The notes: generated by a model not told the origin, from the sequence alone. Positions 13,501 through 25,680 are shown, numbered from the stretch's first letter. The stretch: DNA of 64,000 nt from Allodiplogaster sudhausi (GCA_945643635.1 CALZFC010000132.1:187501-251500); one strand, 5' to 3'. Program-made: numbers and translations.

Positions 13501-16500
13501 ACACGGGAACAAGACGGGAACGACATGGGAACGACCCGCGAATAATACGGGAACAACACGGGAACAAGACGGGAACGACATGGGAACGACCCGGGAATAA
13601 TACGGGAACAACACGGGAACAATACTGGAACGACATGGGAACAACCCGGGAATAATACGGGAACAACACGGGAACAATACTGGAACGACATGGGAACAAC
13701 CCGGGAACAAGACGGGAACGACACGGTCCTCGTCGGTCCTCGTCGGTCTTCGTTGATTCGATTCGATTCGATTCGATTCGATTCGATTCAATTCGATTCG
13801 ATTCGCTTCAATTCGATTCGATTCGATTGAATTGAATTGAGTTGAATTGAATTGAATTGAATTGAGTTGAATTGAATTGTATTGAATTGAGTTGAATTGA
13901 ATTGAATTGAATAACACGGGAACGACACGGGAACAACACGGGAACAAGACGGGAACGACATGGGAACGACCCGGGAATAATACGGGAACGACACCGGAAC
14001 AATACTGGAACGACATGGGAACGACCCGGGAATAACTAGCGAACAACACGGGAACAATACTGGATCGACATGGGAACGACCTGGGAACAAAACGGGAACG
14101 AGACGGTCCTCGTCGGTTCTCGTCGGTCCTCGTCGGTCCTCGTCGGTCCTCGCCGGTCCTCGTCGGTCCTCGTCGGTCCACGTTGATTCGATTCGATTCG
14201 ATTCGATTCGATTCGATTCGAATCGATTGAATTGAATTGAATTGAGTTGAATTAAATTGAATTGAATTGAGTTGAATTGAATTGAATTGAATAACACGGG
14301 AACGACACGGGAACAACACGGGAACAAGACGGGAAAGACATGGGAACGACCCGCGAATAATACGGGAACAACACGGGAACAAGACGGGAACGACATGGGA
14401 ACGACCCGGGAATAATACGGGAACAACACGGGAACAATACTGGAACGACATGGGAACGACCCGGGAACAAAACGGGAACGACACGGTCCTCGTCGGTCCT
14501 CGTCGGTCCTCGTCGGTCCTCGACTGTCCTGGCCGATCCTCGCCGGTCCTTGTTGATTCGATTCGACTCGATTCGATTCGATTCGATTCGATTCGATTCG
14601 ATTCGATTCGATTCGATTCGATTCGATTTGATTCGATTCGATTCGATTCGATTCGAATCGATTGAATTGAATTGAATTGAGTTGAATTAAATTGAATTGA
14701 ATTGAGTTGAATTGAATTGAATTGAATAACACGGGAACGACACGGGAACAACACGGGAACAAGACGGGAACGACATGGGAACGACCCGCGAATAATACGG
14801 GAACAACACGGGAACAAGACGGGAACGACATGGGAACGACCCGGGAATAATACGGGAACAACACGGGAACAATACTGGAACGACATGGGAACAACCCGGG
14901 AATAATACGGGAACAACACGGGAACAATACTGGAACGACATGGGAACAACCCGGGAACAAGACGGGAACGACACGGTCCTCGTCGGTCCTCGTCGGTCTT
15001 CGTTGATTCGATTCGATTCGATTCGATTCGATTCGATTCAATTCGATTCGATTCGCTTCAATTCGATTCGATTCGATTGAATTGAATTGAGTTGAATTGA
15101 ATTGAATTGAATTGAGTTGAATTGAATTGTATTGAATTGAGTTGAATTGAATTGAATTGAATAACACGGGAACGACACGGGAACAACACGGGAACAAGAC
15201 GGGAACGACATGGGAACGACCCGGGAATAATACGGGAACGACACCGGAACAATACTGGAACGACATGGGAACGACCCGGGAATAACTAGCGAACAACACG
15301 GGAACAATACTGGATCGACATGGGAACGACCTGGGAACAAAACGGGAACGAGACGGTCCTCGTCGGTTCTCGTCGGTCCTCGTCGGTCCTCGACTGTCCT
15401 GGCCGATCCTCGCCGGTCCTTGTTGATTCGATTCGACTCGATTCGATTCGATTCGATTCGATTCGATTCGATTCGATTCGATTCGATTCGATTTGATTCG
15501 ATTCGATTCGATTCGATTCGAATCGATTGAATTGAATTGAATTGAGTTGAATTAAATTGAATTGAATTGAGTTGAATTGAATTGAATTGAATAACACGGG
15601 AACGACACGGGAACAACACGGGAACAAGACGGGAACGACATGGGAACGACCCGCGAATAATACGGGAACAACACGGGAACAAGACGGGAACGACATGGGA
15701 ACGACCCGGGAATAATACGGGAACAACACGGGAACAATACTGGAACGACATGGGAACAACCCGGGAATAATACGGGAACAACACGGGAACAATACTGGAA
15801 CGACATGGGAACAACCCGGGAACAAGACGGGAACGACACGGTCCTCGTCGGTCCTCGTCGGTCTTCGTTGATTCGATTCGATTCGATTCGATTCGATTCG
15901 ATTCAATTCGATTCGATTCGCTTCAATTCGATTCGATTCGATTGAATTGAATTGAGTTGAATTGAATTGAATTGAATTGAGTTGAATTGAATTGTATTGA
16001 ATTGAGTTGAATTGAATTGAATTGAATAACACGGGAACGACACGGGAACAACACGGGAACAAGACGGGAACGACATGGGAACGACCCGGGAATAATACGG
16101 GAACGACACCGGAACAATACTGGAACGACATGGGAACGACCCGGGAATAACTAGCGAACAACACGGGAACAATACTGGATCGACATGGGAACGACCTGGG
16201 AACAAAACGGGAACGAGACGGTCCACGTCGGTTCTCGTCGGTCCTCGTCGGTCCTCGTCGGTCCTCGCCGGTCCTCGTCGGTCCTCGTCGGTCCACGTTG
16301 ATTCGATTCGATTCGATTCGATTCGATTCGATTCGAATCGATTGAATTGAATTGAATTGAGTTGAATTAAATTGAATTGAATTGAGTTGATTTGAATTGA
16401 ATTGAATAACACGGGAACGACACGGGAACAACATGGGAACGACCCGGGAATAATACGGGAACAACACGGGAACAACACTGGAACGACATGGGAACAACCC

Positions 16501-17185
16501 GGGAACAAGACGGGAACGACACGGTCCTCGTCGGTCCTCGTCGGTCCTCGTTGATTGATTCGATTCGATTCGATTCGAGTCCTCGCCGGTCCTCGTCGGT
16601 TCTCGTCGGTCCTCGTCGGTCCTCGTCGGTCCTCGTCGGTCCTCGTCGGTCCTCGTCGGTCCTCGTCGGTTCTCGTCGGTCCTCGTCGGTCCTCGCCTGT
16701 CCTCGCCGGTCCTCGTTGATTCGATTCGATTCGATTCGATTCGATTCGATTCGATTCGATTTGATTCGATTCGATTCGATTCGATTCGATTCGATTCGAT
16801 TCGATTCGATTCGAATCGATTGAATTGAATTGAATTGAGTTGAATTGAATTGAATTGAATTGAGTTGAATTGAATTGAATTGAATTGAATTGAGTTGAAT
16901 TGAATTGAATTGAATAACACGGGAACGACACGGGAACAACACGGGAACAAGACGGGAACGACATGGGAACGACCCGGGAACAAGACGGTAACGACACGGT
17001 CCTCGTCGGTACTCGTCGGTCCTCGTCAGTCCTCGCCGGTCCTCGTCGGTCCTCGTCGGTCCTTGTCGGTCCTCGTCGGTCCTGGTCGGTCCTCGTCGGT
17101 CCTCGTCGGTCCTCGTCGGTCCTCGTCGGTCCTCGTCGGTCCTCGTCGGTTCGATTCGATTCGATTGAATTGAATTGAGTTGAAT

Positions 17186-17350
17186 TCCAGAATTTGACCA
17201 AAATTTGAACATTTGACCAGTATTTGACCAAAATTTGACCAGAATTTTACCAGTTTTTGACCAGAATTTGACAAAATTTTGACCAGAATTTTACGAAAAT
17301 TTGATAAGAATTTGACCAGTTTTTTACCAGAATTTACCAGAATACCAGAA
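17186..17350. repeat. 12-bp tandem repeat (TTTGACCAGAAT-like) at the array edge
   Basis: About thirteen degenerate copies of a ~12-bp unit (TTTGACCAGAAT and variants) start directly where the GAATT pentamers end. It is a separate repeat family forming the right boundary of the satellite. Confidence 0.85.
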
Positions 17351-18375
17351 AAAAGCAGAATCGATCTCGCTAACAGAAGCGCCTAAAAGCGTCCTTTCAA
17401 GAAGATCATTTAAAAAAAAGTTGGTCAAAAGGGCGATCAAAACATCTCTATGTCGTAGGAGAAACAGCAGATGAGAACTTTGACAGGCCGTTTGAGAATT
17501 GACCACAACGAGAAACCGCCTCCCATATGAATACTCTCTTATGAACGCCCAGATTCATGGGCCTAATACAAGCATTAGGCCGTAACTGCAGAAGCACAAC
17601 GCTTCTGGTTCTGTCGTTTAGAATGCAGGAGACGAGGGGAGGGATGGATTTTCGAGGATTTATCTTCTGGAACCGCAACAACACTAAAGAACACGCTTTA
17701 CCGCTGGCGAGGCGGGCGTAGACCAGGAACACAACCGCTCTCGAGGCGGGTGACAACTCACACTGACTAGAAAATGTGCCGAGCACAACCAACAATGACA
17801 AGTGCTACGTGACATAATGAAACATTAAAAGACACTAGGAATAATCATAAAGAACCACTAAACTATAATGGCCACTATACAAATGGAACTACACATATTG
17901 GAATGAGTGGGCGCAGGGTTTCTAGAGTGGGCCTGCCCACTACAGAACGAGCCCGATGATTTGCGATTCGAACAAAATAATTTATGCATGCATTTCTAGA
18001 ATGGAGTGATGGCCACAAAAGATCATAAAACGGCGGAGAAGAGGAAGACGGCGGAATTCGTTGTCTGAACATTACTATGAATTCATAACATTGTAATTTA
18101 AAAATTAATAAATAAATCTTTGAACAAAAAATATACGTATTATTAAATAATCATAAACTTTGGATCAAATTTAGTCATATTATTAAATAATCATAAAGTA
18201 TTTAAAAGAAATTATTCAGTATATACGTAAGACGCTGTCAATTAAAATGTTCGCACGAGCTGACTGCTGCAAGGGGAATGCTAGCACTACGAAATAGGCC
18301 GTCATTGCGAGCGCAGCGAGAAATTGATGCTATTTTTGGGTTTCGGCTTTGGCACTTTATACCGCCAGACCCTTC
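17351..18375. other. Unassigned spacer with two adjacent hairpins
   Basis: No recognisable gene. A minus-strand open frame of 117 codons (17448-17801) has no motif I know. Two perfect short inverted repeats lie side by side: GGCCTAAT/ATTAGGCC with a 6-nt loop (about 17568-17589) and AGAAGC/GCTTCT with a 5-nt loop (about 17600-17616). This is compatible with a structured RNA or a transposon end. The right part (18070-18240) is AT-rich with the motif ATTAAATAATCATAAA repeated. Confidence 0.4.
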
Positions 18376-18379
18376 AGCA

Positions 18380-18452
18380 CGAGAGAGAGAGAGAGAGAGA
18401 AAGAAAGAGAGAGAGAGAGAGAGAGAGAGCGATAAAGAGAGAGAAAGAGAGA
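18380..18452. repeat. (GA)n microsatellite
   Basis: Nearly uninterrupted GA dinucleotide run with occasional AAAG and CGAT interruptions. First of many GA/CT tracts in the window. Confidence 0.95.
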
Positions 18453-19569
18453 ATGCTGCCGCCAAGCACCGAAATGGCGGAGGGCAGCAAGCAGAGACAC
18501 CAGGACGAAGATATAGAATATATGCATTTTGCATAAACATAGAAATATGATATGAGTAACATTAAAATATATCCATGGTACTGAGGGGTATGCATGAAAA
18601 GAAAAGATATGAACTTTGCACCGCTGTAATAATTAAAGATTTGACTGATCAATGCGGTCAAGAAGCCTTAAATTCTTTATGCAATTTTTAAAGAAGCAAG
18701 ATTTTGATCTCTCATTTTTAAATACTCTCTCACTCACTCTGTCCTCCGGCGAGGGTGGCCGGACAGCATGTACCCGGGTGGAAGGTGGATGGATCGGCTA
18801 GATCTCGCCGGAGAGTCGTTAGAGACAGAAAAATTGCACTTTTTTCAAGTGAATCAGACGTTCCCCGGCAAAGCAAGCCCCGCGAGTTCTCCCCCCCCCC
18901 CTCCCCCCACCCCAAAAAAAACGACACTTTACTACGGCGGCTGCCTTTGAAAACTATGGCGTTTTACTAGAAGATTCCAACGCGGAATATGGACATTTTA
19001 GGTACTGTGCTGAATGGAGCTTGCGTGATACATAACGTCATCTTTCATAGGCGATGAAAGTGAGAAGTTCTTTGGGCAAGCAACGAAACTAAACGTGTGA
19101 GTGTGTGTTTGAGAGAAAGAGAAAGAGAGAGAGAGAGATAGAGAGCCTATTTTCGAGACTGCTCGTGTCAGTTATGAACAATGTTACTTTTATGTTACCG
19201 AGTCAACATTATTTCTCCTAAGTGAACTCAGCTCTCCATATCATCATCAAACCGCAAATTATACATATAAATTTTGTCGAGAATCTTCATTTATTTTTTC
19301 TGAAGGATTAAAGCATTGTTCAGCATTCGTGTAGATGGCGATTTACATTTCAACCTTAAACATATCAACTGAACTCCAACTACGAGGTGAAGATGTCAAG
19401 ATTGCCTGAAAAGTCATGATTCGCACTTGCGATATTGATCGAGATGAATGTGATGTGCTCGTTATCACCGAATTTGTGACGAGGATGTGGATCTTATAAT
19501 CCATAGTGTCCAAGTTCCAAAATAGCCAAAGAATAGCACAATGTAATTTTATCGTATTGCAAAGGAAGT
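18453..19569. other. Intergenic region upstream of the cellulase
   Basis: No coding potential recognised. It contains a poly-C/poly-A junction at about 18888-18922 (a run of C, then A) and a short GA run at 19110-19144. No convincing promoter element was seen. Confidence 0.5.
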
Positions 19570-19731
19570 TTGATGCATAAGCTGTTTGCAGAAAGATTCA
19601 TCCCCAGTAGATCGATGTCCTCATGCTATCCACAAATAATACCGATTGACGCTAGGGAAGACGCGAATGAGGGAAGAGTGCGCCTACTTAAGCAGACTAG
19701 GAGTCGGGAAACGCCAGGTCAGTCCCACAGG

Positions 19732-21159
19732 ATGCAACCCGCACTCTTCTGTCTAGCAGTCGTTTTGCTGGGTGCTTCCGCGCTCACACCAAAGGACCCG
19801 CCCTATGGACAGCTGTCCGTGAAAGGCACGAAGCTGGTGGGCGCCAACGGCGAACCCGTCCAACTCATCGGAATGTCGCTGTTCTGGTCTCAGTGGATGG
19901 GACAGTACTTCAGCAAGGACACCGTCAACGCACTCGCCTGCCAGTGGGGCGCGAACGTGGTGCGTGCCGTGATGGGCGTCGAACAGGGCGGCTACCTCAG
20001 CAACACGCAGAGCGGACTTGCGAAATTGCGCACAGTTGTGGAGGCGGCCATCGAGCGGGGCATGTACGTGCTCATCGACTGGCACACCCACGAGGCACAC
20101 AACAGCAAGCAGGAGGCGATCAACTTCTTCAAGCAAATGGCCACCGACTACGGCAGGTACCCGCACGTGCTTTACGAGACCTGGAACGAGCCACTCCAGG
20201 TATGTCTTTGAGGTTGTCTCTTCGCGGCTTCAGTGAACACTTTAGGTAGACTGGAACAGCGTTCGGAAGCCCTACCACACCGACGTGCTGAAGGCTATTC
20301 GCGCCATCGACCCTGACAACGTGGCCGTGCTGGGTACTCCAAATTATTCGGGTGGCTCGGCCATCACCGCCGCCAGCAACTCACCTCTGTCGGGTATGCA
20401 GGAATGCACACTTCACTCTCACGTTATGTTGTAATTTAGGCCAGACCAACATTATGTACGTGCAGCACTTCTACTCTGGTACGCACCGCGACGACGATCG
20501 AAGTGCCTACTCGAGTGCCGCAGCCAAGATTCCGGTGTTCATTTCGGAGTACGGAATCTCCGAGGCTGACGGCGGCTCCAACGGCCAGATCTACCCGGAA
20601 GAGACAAACAAATGGTACGCACTGCTGGACCAAAACAAGGCCTCCTATCTGGCGTGGTCGATCTGCGACAAAAACGAAGGCGCATCGGCGCTCAAGCCTG
20701 GCACCCAGGCCAACCAGGTGGGCAACGACGCGCAGTTGTCCCGCTCCGGCGTCTTCCTGAAGAACATGATCAAATCGAAGAAGCTGTTCTCATGCGACGG
20801 CAGCCTTCCGTCTCCTCCAGCTCCGGGTCCTGCACCTGCTCCAGGATCCGGCACCATCGTCCGGTACCAACGGAGTGCCTGTCCATGTAAAGACTACGAA
20901 CTCCTGGCCGGGCGGCGCTCAACTCGACATCGTTATCACCAACAACGGCGCATCGCAGATGTGCTCTGCGCAAGTGAAAATGCAGAAGGATAGCTCGACA
21001 TCTATCCCCAATTTGTGGGGACTGGAGAATGCCGGCGGCGACCAGTACAAGACGCCCAACTATGTGAAACTCGCGAGTGGTCAGGCCCACTACGCTGGCG
21101 CGATCATCAGCGGAACGAAGATCCCGTCCTTCAGCGTCGTCAGCTCCACTCAATGTTAG
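19732..21159 (+). CDS. GH5 endo-beta-1,4-glucanase with C-terminal cellulose-binding module, frameshifted in the linker
   Basis: Secreted cellulase predicted to cleave internal beta-1,4-glucan bonds. Exons: 19732-20199, 20246-20393 and 20440 onward; both introns are 46 nt, GT-AG. The start is the ATG one base after CCCACAG, a possible trans-splice acceptor. A signal peptide follows (MQPALFCLAVVLLGASA). The GH5 domain shows LIDWHTHEAH, the acid/base Glu in ETWNEP (E153), Tyr/His in YVQHFY and the nucleophile Glu in FISEYG (E242), then a Pro/Ala/Gly linker. The C-terminal ~90 residues (NSWPGGAQLDIVITNNG onward) look like CBM2/CBM49. The catalytic domain and CBM lie in different frames: summed exons leave one extra base. 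Either there is a 1-nt indel near 20840-20865 or a 34-nt GT-AG intron at 20859-20892. Nematode GH5 genes are known horizontal acquisitions. Family call is firm, linker structure is not. Confidence 0.9.
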
Positions 21160-21383
21160 GGGCTCTAAAGTCCTATGATCCACCCGGTTCGACAGAGAGG
21201 GAGAGAAAGACGTCCACCGTCTCTTCTTCTCCAGAACTCCAAAAGCAGTGAACCTCACCGTCGTTACCATTTATGTGTTGCTGATAAACTCTATTCGACT
21301 CAGTGAATTGTGTGTATTGGGGGAAAACAGAAGAAGAATGCATGCACATTTTGATGCATCGGCCGGGAAGAGTCAACTTTTCC

Positions 21384-21432
<49 letters not shown>

Positions 21433-21705
21433 ATCTCTTGGAGAAAAAATGATTTAAAGGTGATGATATTTGTGTGCGTTATAACGAAAATTGCTACGAA
21501 ATGTGATCAATCTAAAAAAGGAGTATCGATGAAGCGACCAAAAAGAAACGAAAGAAAGACTATAAAAGGGTCAATAGAACATCCATTTCGGAAACAGTTT
21601 ATAATCGTTAATATAATGCAAACTCAATATACACCTTTAATCAGCGGCTAACATATTACAAAAAGCCTGTTTCATTTATTAAGGAAGAACGGCTGATCAG
21701 TGAAC
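21160..21705. other. Intergenic spacer with (CT)n tract
   Basis: Short spacer between the cellulase and the MSP fragment. A CT microsatellite lies at about 21389-21440. No gene recognised; short frames at 21248-21457 and 21460-21651 have no family features. Confidence 0.5.
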
Positions 21706-22005
21706 ATGAAGCGTCTGGGAGTCGACCCCGCGAGCGGTGTCCTCGACCCCAAGGAGCCCCTCCTGGTCGCTGTCTCCGGCGCCTTCGCCTACGGCCAGGT
21801 TCTAAAAATAAAATACAAAGAAGGAAAGAACATAAATTAAGAATAAAGATAAGAAAGACGCATTTTTTTTCCCAGGAGGACACGAACAACGACCGCATCA
21901 CCATCGAGTGGAGTAACACCCCGGACGGCGCCGCCAAGCAGTTCCGCCACGAGTGGTTCCAGGGCGACAGCATGGAAGAACCTCCCCATCGAGTACAACC
22001 CCTGA
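21706..22005 (+). pseudogene. 5'-truncated major sperm protein (MSP) pseudogene
   Basis: The C-terminal half of a nematode major sperm protein, the cytoskeletal polymer-forming protein of amoeboid sperm. Conserved stretches read [31 protein letters not shown] and PDGAAKQF. Two pieces, 21706-21798 and 21876 onward, are separated by a 77-nt GT-AG intron. The N-terminal half is absent upstream. The conserved end ([10 protein letters not shown]) is present only after a frameshift following the GDSM codons, where about 8 nt appear to be missing. One residue is also missing in the AVS..AFAYG segment. The former stop lies at 22003-22005. A polyadenylation signal AATAAA (22073-22078) remains. Loss of the 5' half and the frameshift make it non-functional. 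Confidence 0.88.
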
Positions 22006-22072
22006 TTGGCCCCGCCCCGCTCCGAACACAGTGTCACCGCTGAATTTGGCTTCTGTCACGTCCTTCTTCTTG

Positions 22073-22078
22073 AATAAA
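22073..22078 (+). other. Polyadenylation signal AATAAA of the MSP fragment
   Basis: Canonical AATAAA 68 bp after the ancestral MSP stop codon. Confidence 0.6.
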
Positions 22079-22089
22079 GAATATAGAGA

Positions 22090-23568
22090 CAATCTGTAGC
22101 TTCTAATTTACTGAACAGGACCTGATTGAACGAGCGTGTTGTAAACTGTGACGTTTGAACGTTCATTTCATTGGCAGTTAAACTCGGTGAGCATGATTCG
22201 TCTAGTCAGTCCTGCCTCATTGGCGTAAAATCCAACCGATTCCGTGTACTTTCCAACTTGCCCCAAGACAAGTCGACCCGACGGACTGACTCTTACATAT
22301 TAGAGACGCCGACCAAGACTTCTTCCACTTATCGAAGTGACATATGTATGTAGATCAAAACTAGAAGTGGTGGAGACAAAAGAGACAGGAGCATACTTAA
22401 GCGTAATGTCCTAATCAAATTTTGGAAAAGATTCTTTTTTTTTTCCCGAACAAAGTTTTGATTTTATCACCTTTTTGCACAAATAAAAACAACTTTAATT
22501 CGATTATTTAGCTTTTTTTTTATAAAAAGTAATTATTGTCATATATAATATATATTTTTTAAATTTATTAGCTTACATCAAACATTTTCATTTCGCCCTG
22601 AAGAGAGCAAGGAGAAGAAAAAAGGGATTAAGTGCGTTGATTTGTCATCCCATCGATCTGCACTCCTTTAAGATTTGAATGCATTCTTTCATAGACAGTA
22701 GACAGTCACTGAACAATCAAACTACTTCCGCCTCCTCAATAAGTTGCGCGTTGTCTTTTTGGGCATTTCTGCTTAGTTTGCCGAGATTGAAATTCATGTT
22801 TAATAATGTACTCTCCTTGGGCAGGACAATTTGAAGATAAAATATTGATAAACGTTCACCTCTCTCTCATTCGCTGTCCCTCTCACTCACACTCTCTGTT
22901 ACTCTCTCTTCCTCTTTCTCTTTCTCTTTCTCTCTCATTCTATCTCTCTCACTTGTTCTCCATCTCTCCCTTGTCTTCTTTCTCATTCTTCCTTTCTCTC
23001 TCATCCCCTCTCTCTCTCATTTTCATTTTCACAGTCTCTTCCAAGCGTTCAGGTAAGTGTGGACGGGCAGGCAAGTCAAATCTCAAAATTTGTTGGAAAT
23101 TTTTTGCAGCGGAAAATGTTTTCGTCTCCAGATTGTTGATGATTATGAGATTGCTACAAAGTGCTATTATTTTTGTGCTATTTTTACTGTTGCATCCAGA
23201 AGAAGTCAAAGCACAACGTTAAGCTGTATAAACAACAAGGAAGAGTGCGGGAAGGCGAGAGAGAGAGAGAGCGAGAGAGAGGGAGAGAGGTGAGAGAGAG
23301 AGAAAGAGAGAGAGAGATAAAGAGAGAGAGAGAGAGGGAGAGAGATAGAGAGAGGGTGAGAGAGTGGGAGAGAAAACGAGAGACTACATGAGTGAGGCGA
23401 GAGACAAATGGAAAGAGAATAGACATTTGACATGTCCGAAATAGTCAACAATTGTCAACCTGCAGGCTGACGGTCCAGGGGTCGAAGAGGAGACGGAGTA
23501 TGCGTAATAGAGAAAAAGAGAGCAATGAGAGTGGGTACTTGAGAAGATAAACCGCATGAAAAGAGAGC

Positions 23569-23605
<37 letters not shown>

Positions 23606-24084
23606 CGAGAGAGAGCGAGAGAGAGATAAAGAGAGAGAGAGAGTGAGAGAGAGAGAGAAAGAGCTACACGGAAGGAGAACAGAGGTTTACTAGTAAGCGG
23701 TTTATGTCTGCTGCGCTACCGCTACCATTTTTCTAAACGCCTTGGCAGGAGCGTTCTTCCGTCGCACAGCGTTCTGAATTTTGGGTGATTATTAGGACAC
23801 TTTTTCTCTATTTCTCTCTAATTTTTTCTCTCTATTTCTCTTTCTCTCTCTCTCTCTTTCTTTCTCTCTCCCCTTCTCTCTCTCTCTGTCTTTCTCTCTC
23901 TCTTTCTCTCTTTCTCTCTTTTTCATTCTCTCTCTTATCTCTCTCTCTCTCTCTCCCTCTCTTCAGCCAATAGTCCTTTAGAACGGCGCGATCAAGAGAC
24001 TTTTACGAAAAAGAACGCAAATACATGCCAGAACTGCAGTCATAGAAGAGTGGGCGGATCGTGTGGCATTGGATTGAGAAAGAG

Positions 24085-24129
<45 letters not shown>

Positions 24130-24780
24130 AAGGGCAAGAATGGGAGGAAATAAGAAAAGAGAGTGAGACTGAGACAGTGAAAGTGGGAGATCTTGGCAGT
24201 ATGTGAAAGTGGGATTAGAGATAGCAGTTTAGAAAGAGTGTGGACTCGGAGTCACTCTACAAGAGATTGGGTATATAAAACGTCTTGGCAGGAGTTAGAA
24301 CTCACCAGCCCCTCCCTCCTTTCAATATCCCCATAGGTAGAGAGAGTTGGAAATTTATTTTTTTTCATTTATTAAAAGAACTATTTTATTGCCAAAAAAA
24401 TTTCTGTTATATCTTACAACTTTTTATATCTAATAATTTTTACATGGCTTTTTTTCTCGTTATTTCGGCATATGAGAAATAATATTCGCAATTGTCTTCT
24501 TGTCTTTCTATGTCTGCATTTCATATACAACTTTGGTGTGTTTTCCATATTGAGCGTATGTATGTATGCTAGCGATCGAACTTTGGTTTCAATTCATGCA
24601 TATTTTCGCCCGCATATCCATAGCTACTTTCGTAGCCGCCGTTACTTCGAAAGGAAAATTTGTTTTTTCAAGAATATTAAGTTATTTTCTACAGTTATCA
24701 GGTGCACGTGAAAAATTACGCAAATTCAGGAGGAAATAATTATATTACTTTTGTTGTCTTTCATTTTATTTATGATTAAA
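22090..24780. repeat. Intergenic region rich in CT/GA microsatellites
   Basis: No gene recognised. Long low-complexity tracts: CT-rich 22860-23035, GA-rich 23250-23400 and 23560-23665, CT-rich 23800-23965, GA-rich 24070-24130. 22430-22570 is AT-rich. A TATA-like GTATATAAAA occurs at about 24270, but no adjacent start was identified. Open frames reading Ser-Leu or Arg-Glu repeats are microsatellite translations. Confidence 0.7.
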
Positions 24781-24857
24781 AATATTTTCAGCCTACGTGC
24801 AGATTCCGAGAAAGAGAGAAGAGAGAGAAAGAGAGAAGACAGAGAGAAGAGAGAGAA

Positions 24858-25680
24858 ATGGAACGTCTAAGCAGCCTCGTCATCCCCGACTTTGGCCTTC
24901 GCACCCAGGATGTCAAGTACATGCACGTGAACTCGGTGGTGCGAGGCCGAGGCCCCGAGCGTCTCAAGTATCTCGATCTCGAAGGTTTGCGACGAGTTTT
25001 CAACTTTATTCCACAATCATTATCGATCTCGATCTCGAAGGTAATCAAAAAAATTTTTATGTATTATACATATGTGCAAAAATCATCCTTGTAACTTATA
25101 GGGCAGGAATGAAAATGAGCATTCATTATGTTTCGTAGATATTCCTCCTTTTCAAAAAGCCTACCTGTTTTGGTTTCTATTTTTTATTTGGTTTTTTGTA
25201 TCGTATACCTTTAATTTTTAAAAAAATCTTTTTTTTTTCATTTTTTGCAAAGAATTTGTTATGGCAGAAAGTGCCAAAATTCTATCATGTAAACACATTT
25301 GCAAGTAATTACTCAAGAATGCTCACGGTGAGAGGTTTCTGGATGAAATAGATGATATCATTTTGATCATCCTCTCATGTCTCTTTTTTCTCTCTCTCAC
25401 CCTCTCTCTCACTCTCTCCTCTCACTCTCTCTCTCTTTCACCCTCTCTCTCTCCATCTCTCTCCCTCACTCTCTCTCTCTCTCGTCATCTATGTATGTCT
25501 GTCTCTAGATGTCTGTCTCTCTCTCTATCTCTTTATTTCAGGTCGCTGGTTGCTTTCTGGCTCGTCGATCCCTTACATCTCGGCTACTTTCAATCATCTG
25601 CAACGTCTGAACGATGCACAGCTGCCAATGAGGGTATGACGAAGGGAGGGAGAGACAGAGAAAGAGAGGGAAAGAGAAAC

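Larger units (their letters stand above)
1..17185. repeat. Composite higher-order satellite array
   Basis: A ~17.2 kb satellite made of four short tandem repeats in fixed order: (GATTC)n; (AATTG)n with periodic AGTTG variants; an 11-mer of the form RACACGGGAAC; and a 10-mer GTCCTCGTCG. One pass gives a block of roughly 400-440 bp. Two or three blocks form a higher-order unit. The marker CCGATCCTCGCCGG recurs at about 1, 866, 2111, 3381, 4241, 5323, 6193, 7453, 8328, 11198, 12013, 13263, 14533 and 15403, so spacing is mostly ~865 or ~1,260 bp. Copies differ by few substitutions, which implies recent homogenisation. The array begins before the window. Long minus-strand open frames here arise because the motifs lack stops on that strand; they are not genes. 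Confidence 0.97.

Noticed and set aside
1..17185. CRISPR array or telomere
   Set aside because: There is no repeat/unique-spacer alternation, and the motifs are not the nematode telomere repeat TTAGGC.
150..17274. Dozens of long minus-strand open frames (up to ~690 codons) and shorter plus-strand ones in the satellite
   Set aside because: They are translations of 5-, 10- and 11-bp repeats. CAATT and GAATC repeats contain no stop in any minus-strand frame, so length is meaningless; the same peptides appear in all frames with no initiation or splice context.
17448..17801. 117-codon minus-strand open frame as a gene
   Set aside because: No motif, signal peptide or splice support; its sequence contains compact hairpins that suggest noncoding function. 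Kept only as part of the spacer description.
19753..20166. Minus-strand 137-codon frame opposite the cellulase
   Set aside because: It is the antisense shadow of a GC-biased coding exon whose sense frame has GH5 catalytic motifs.
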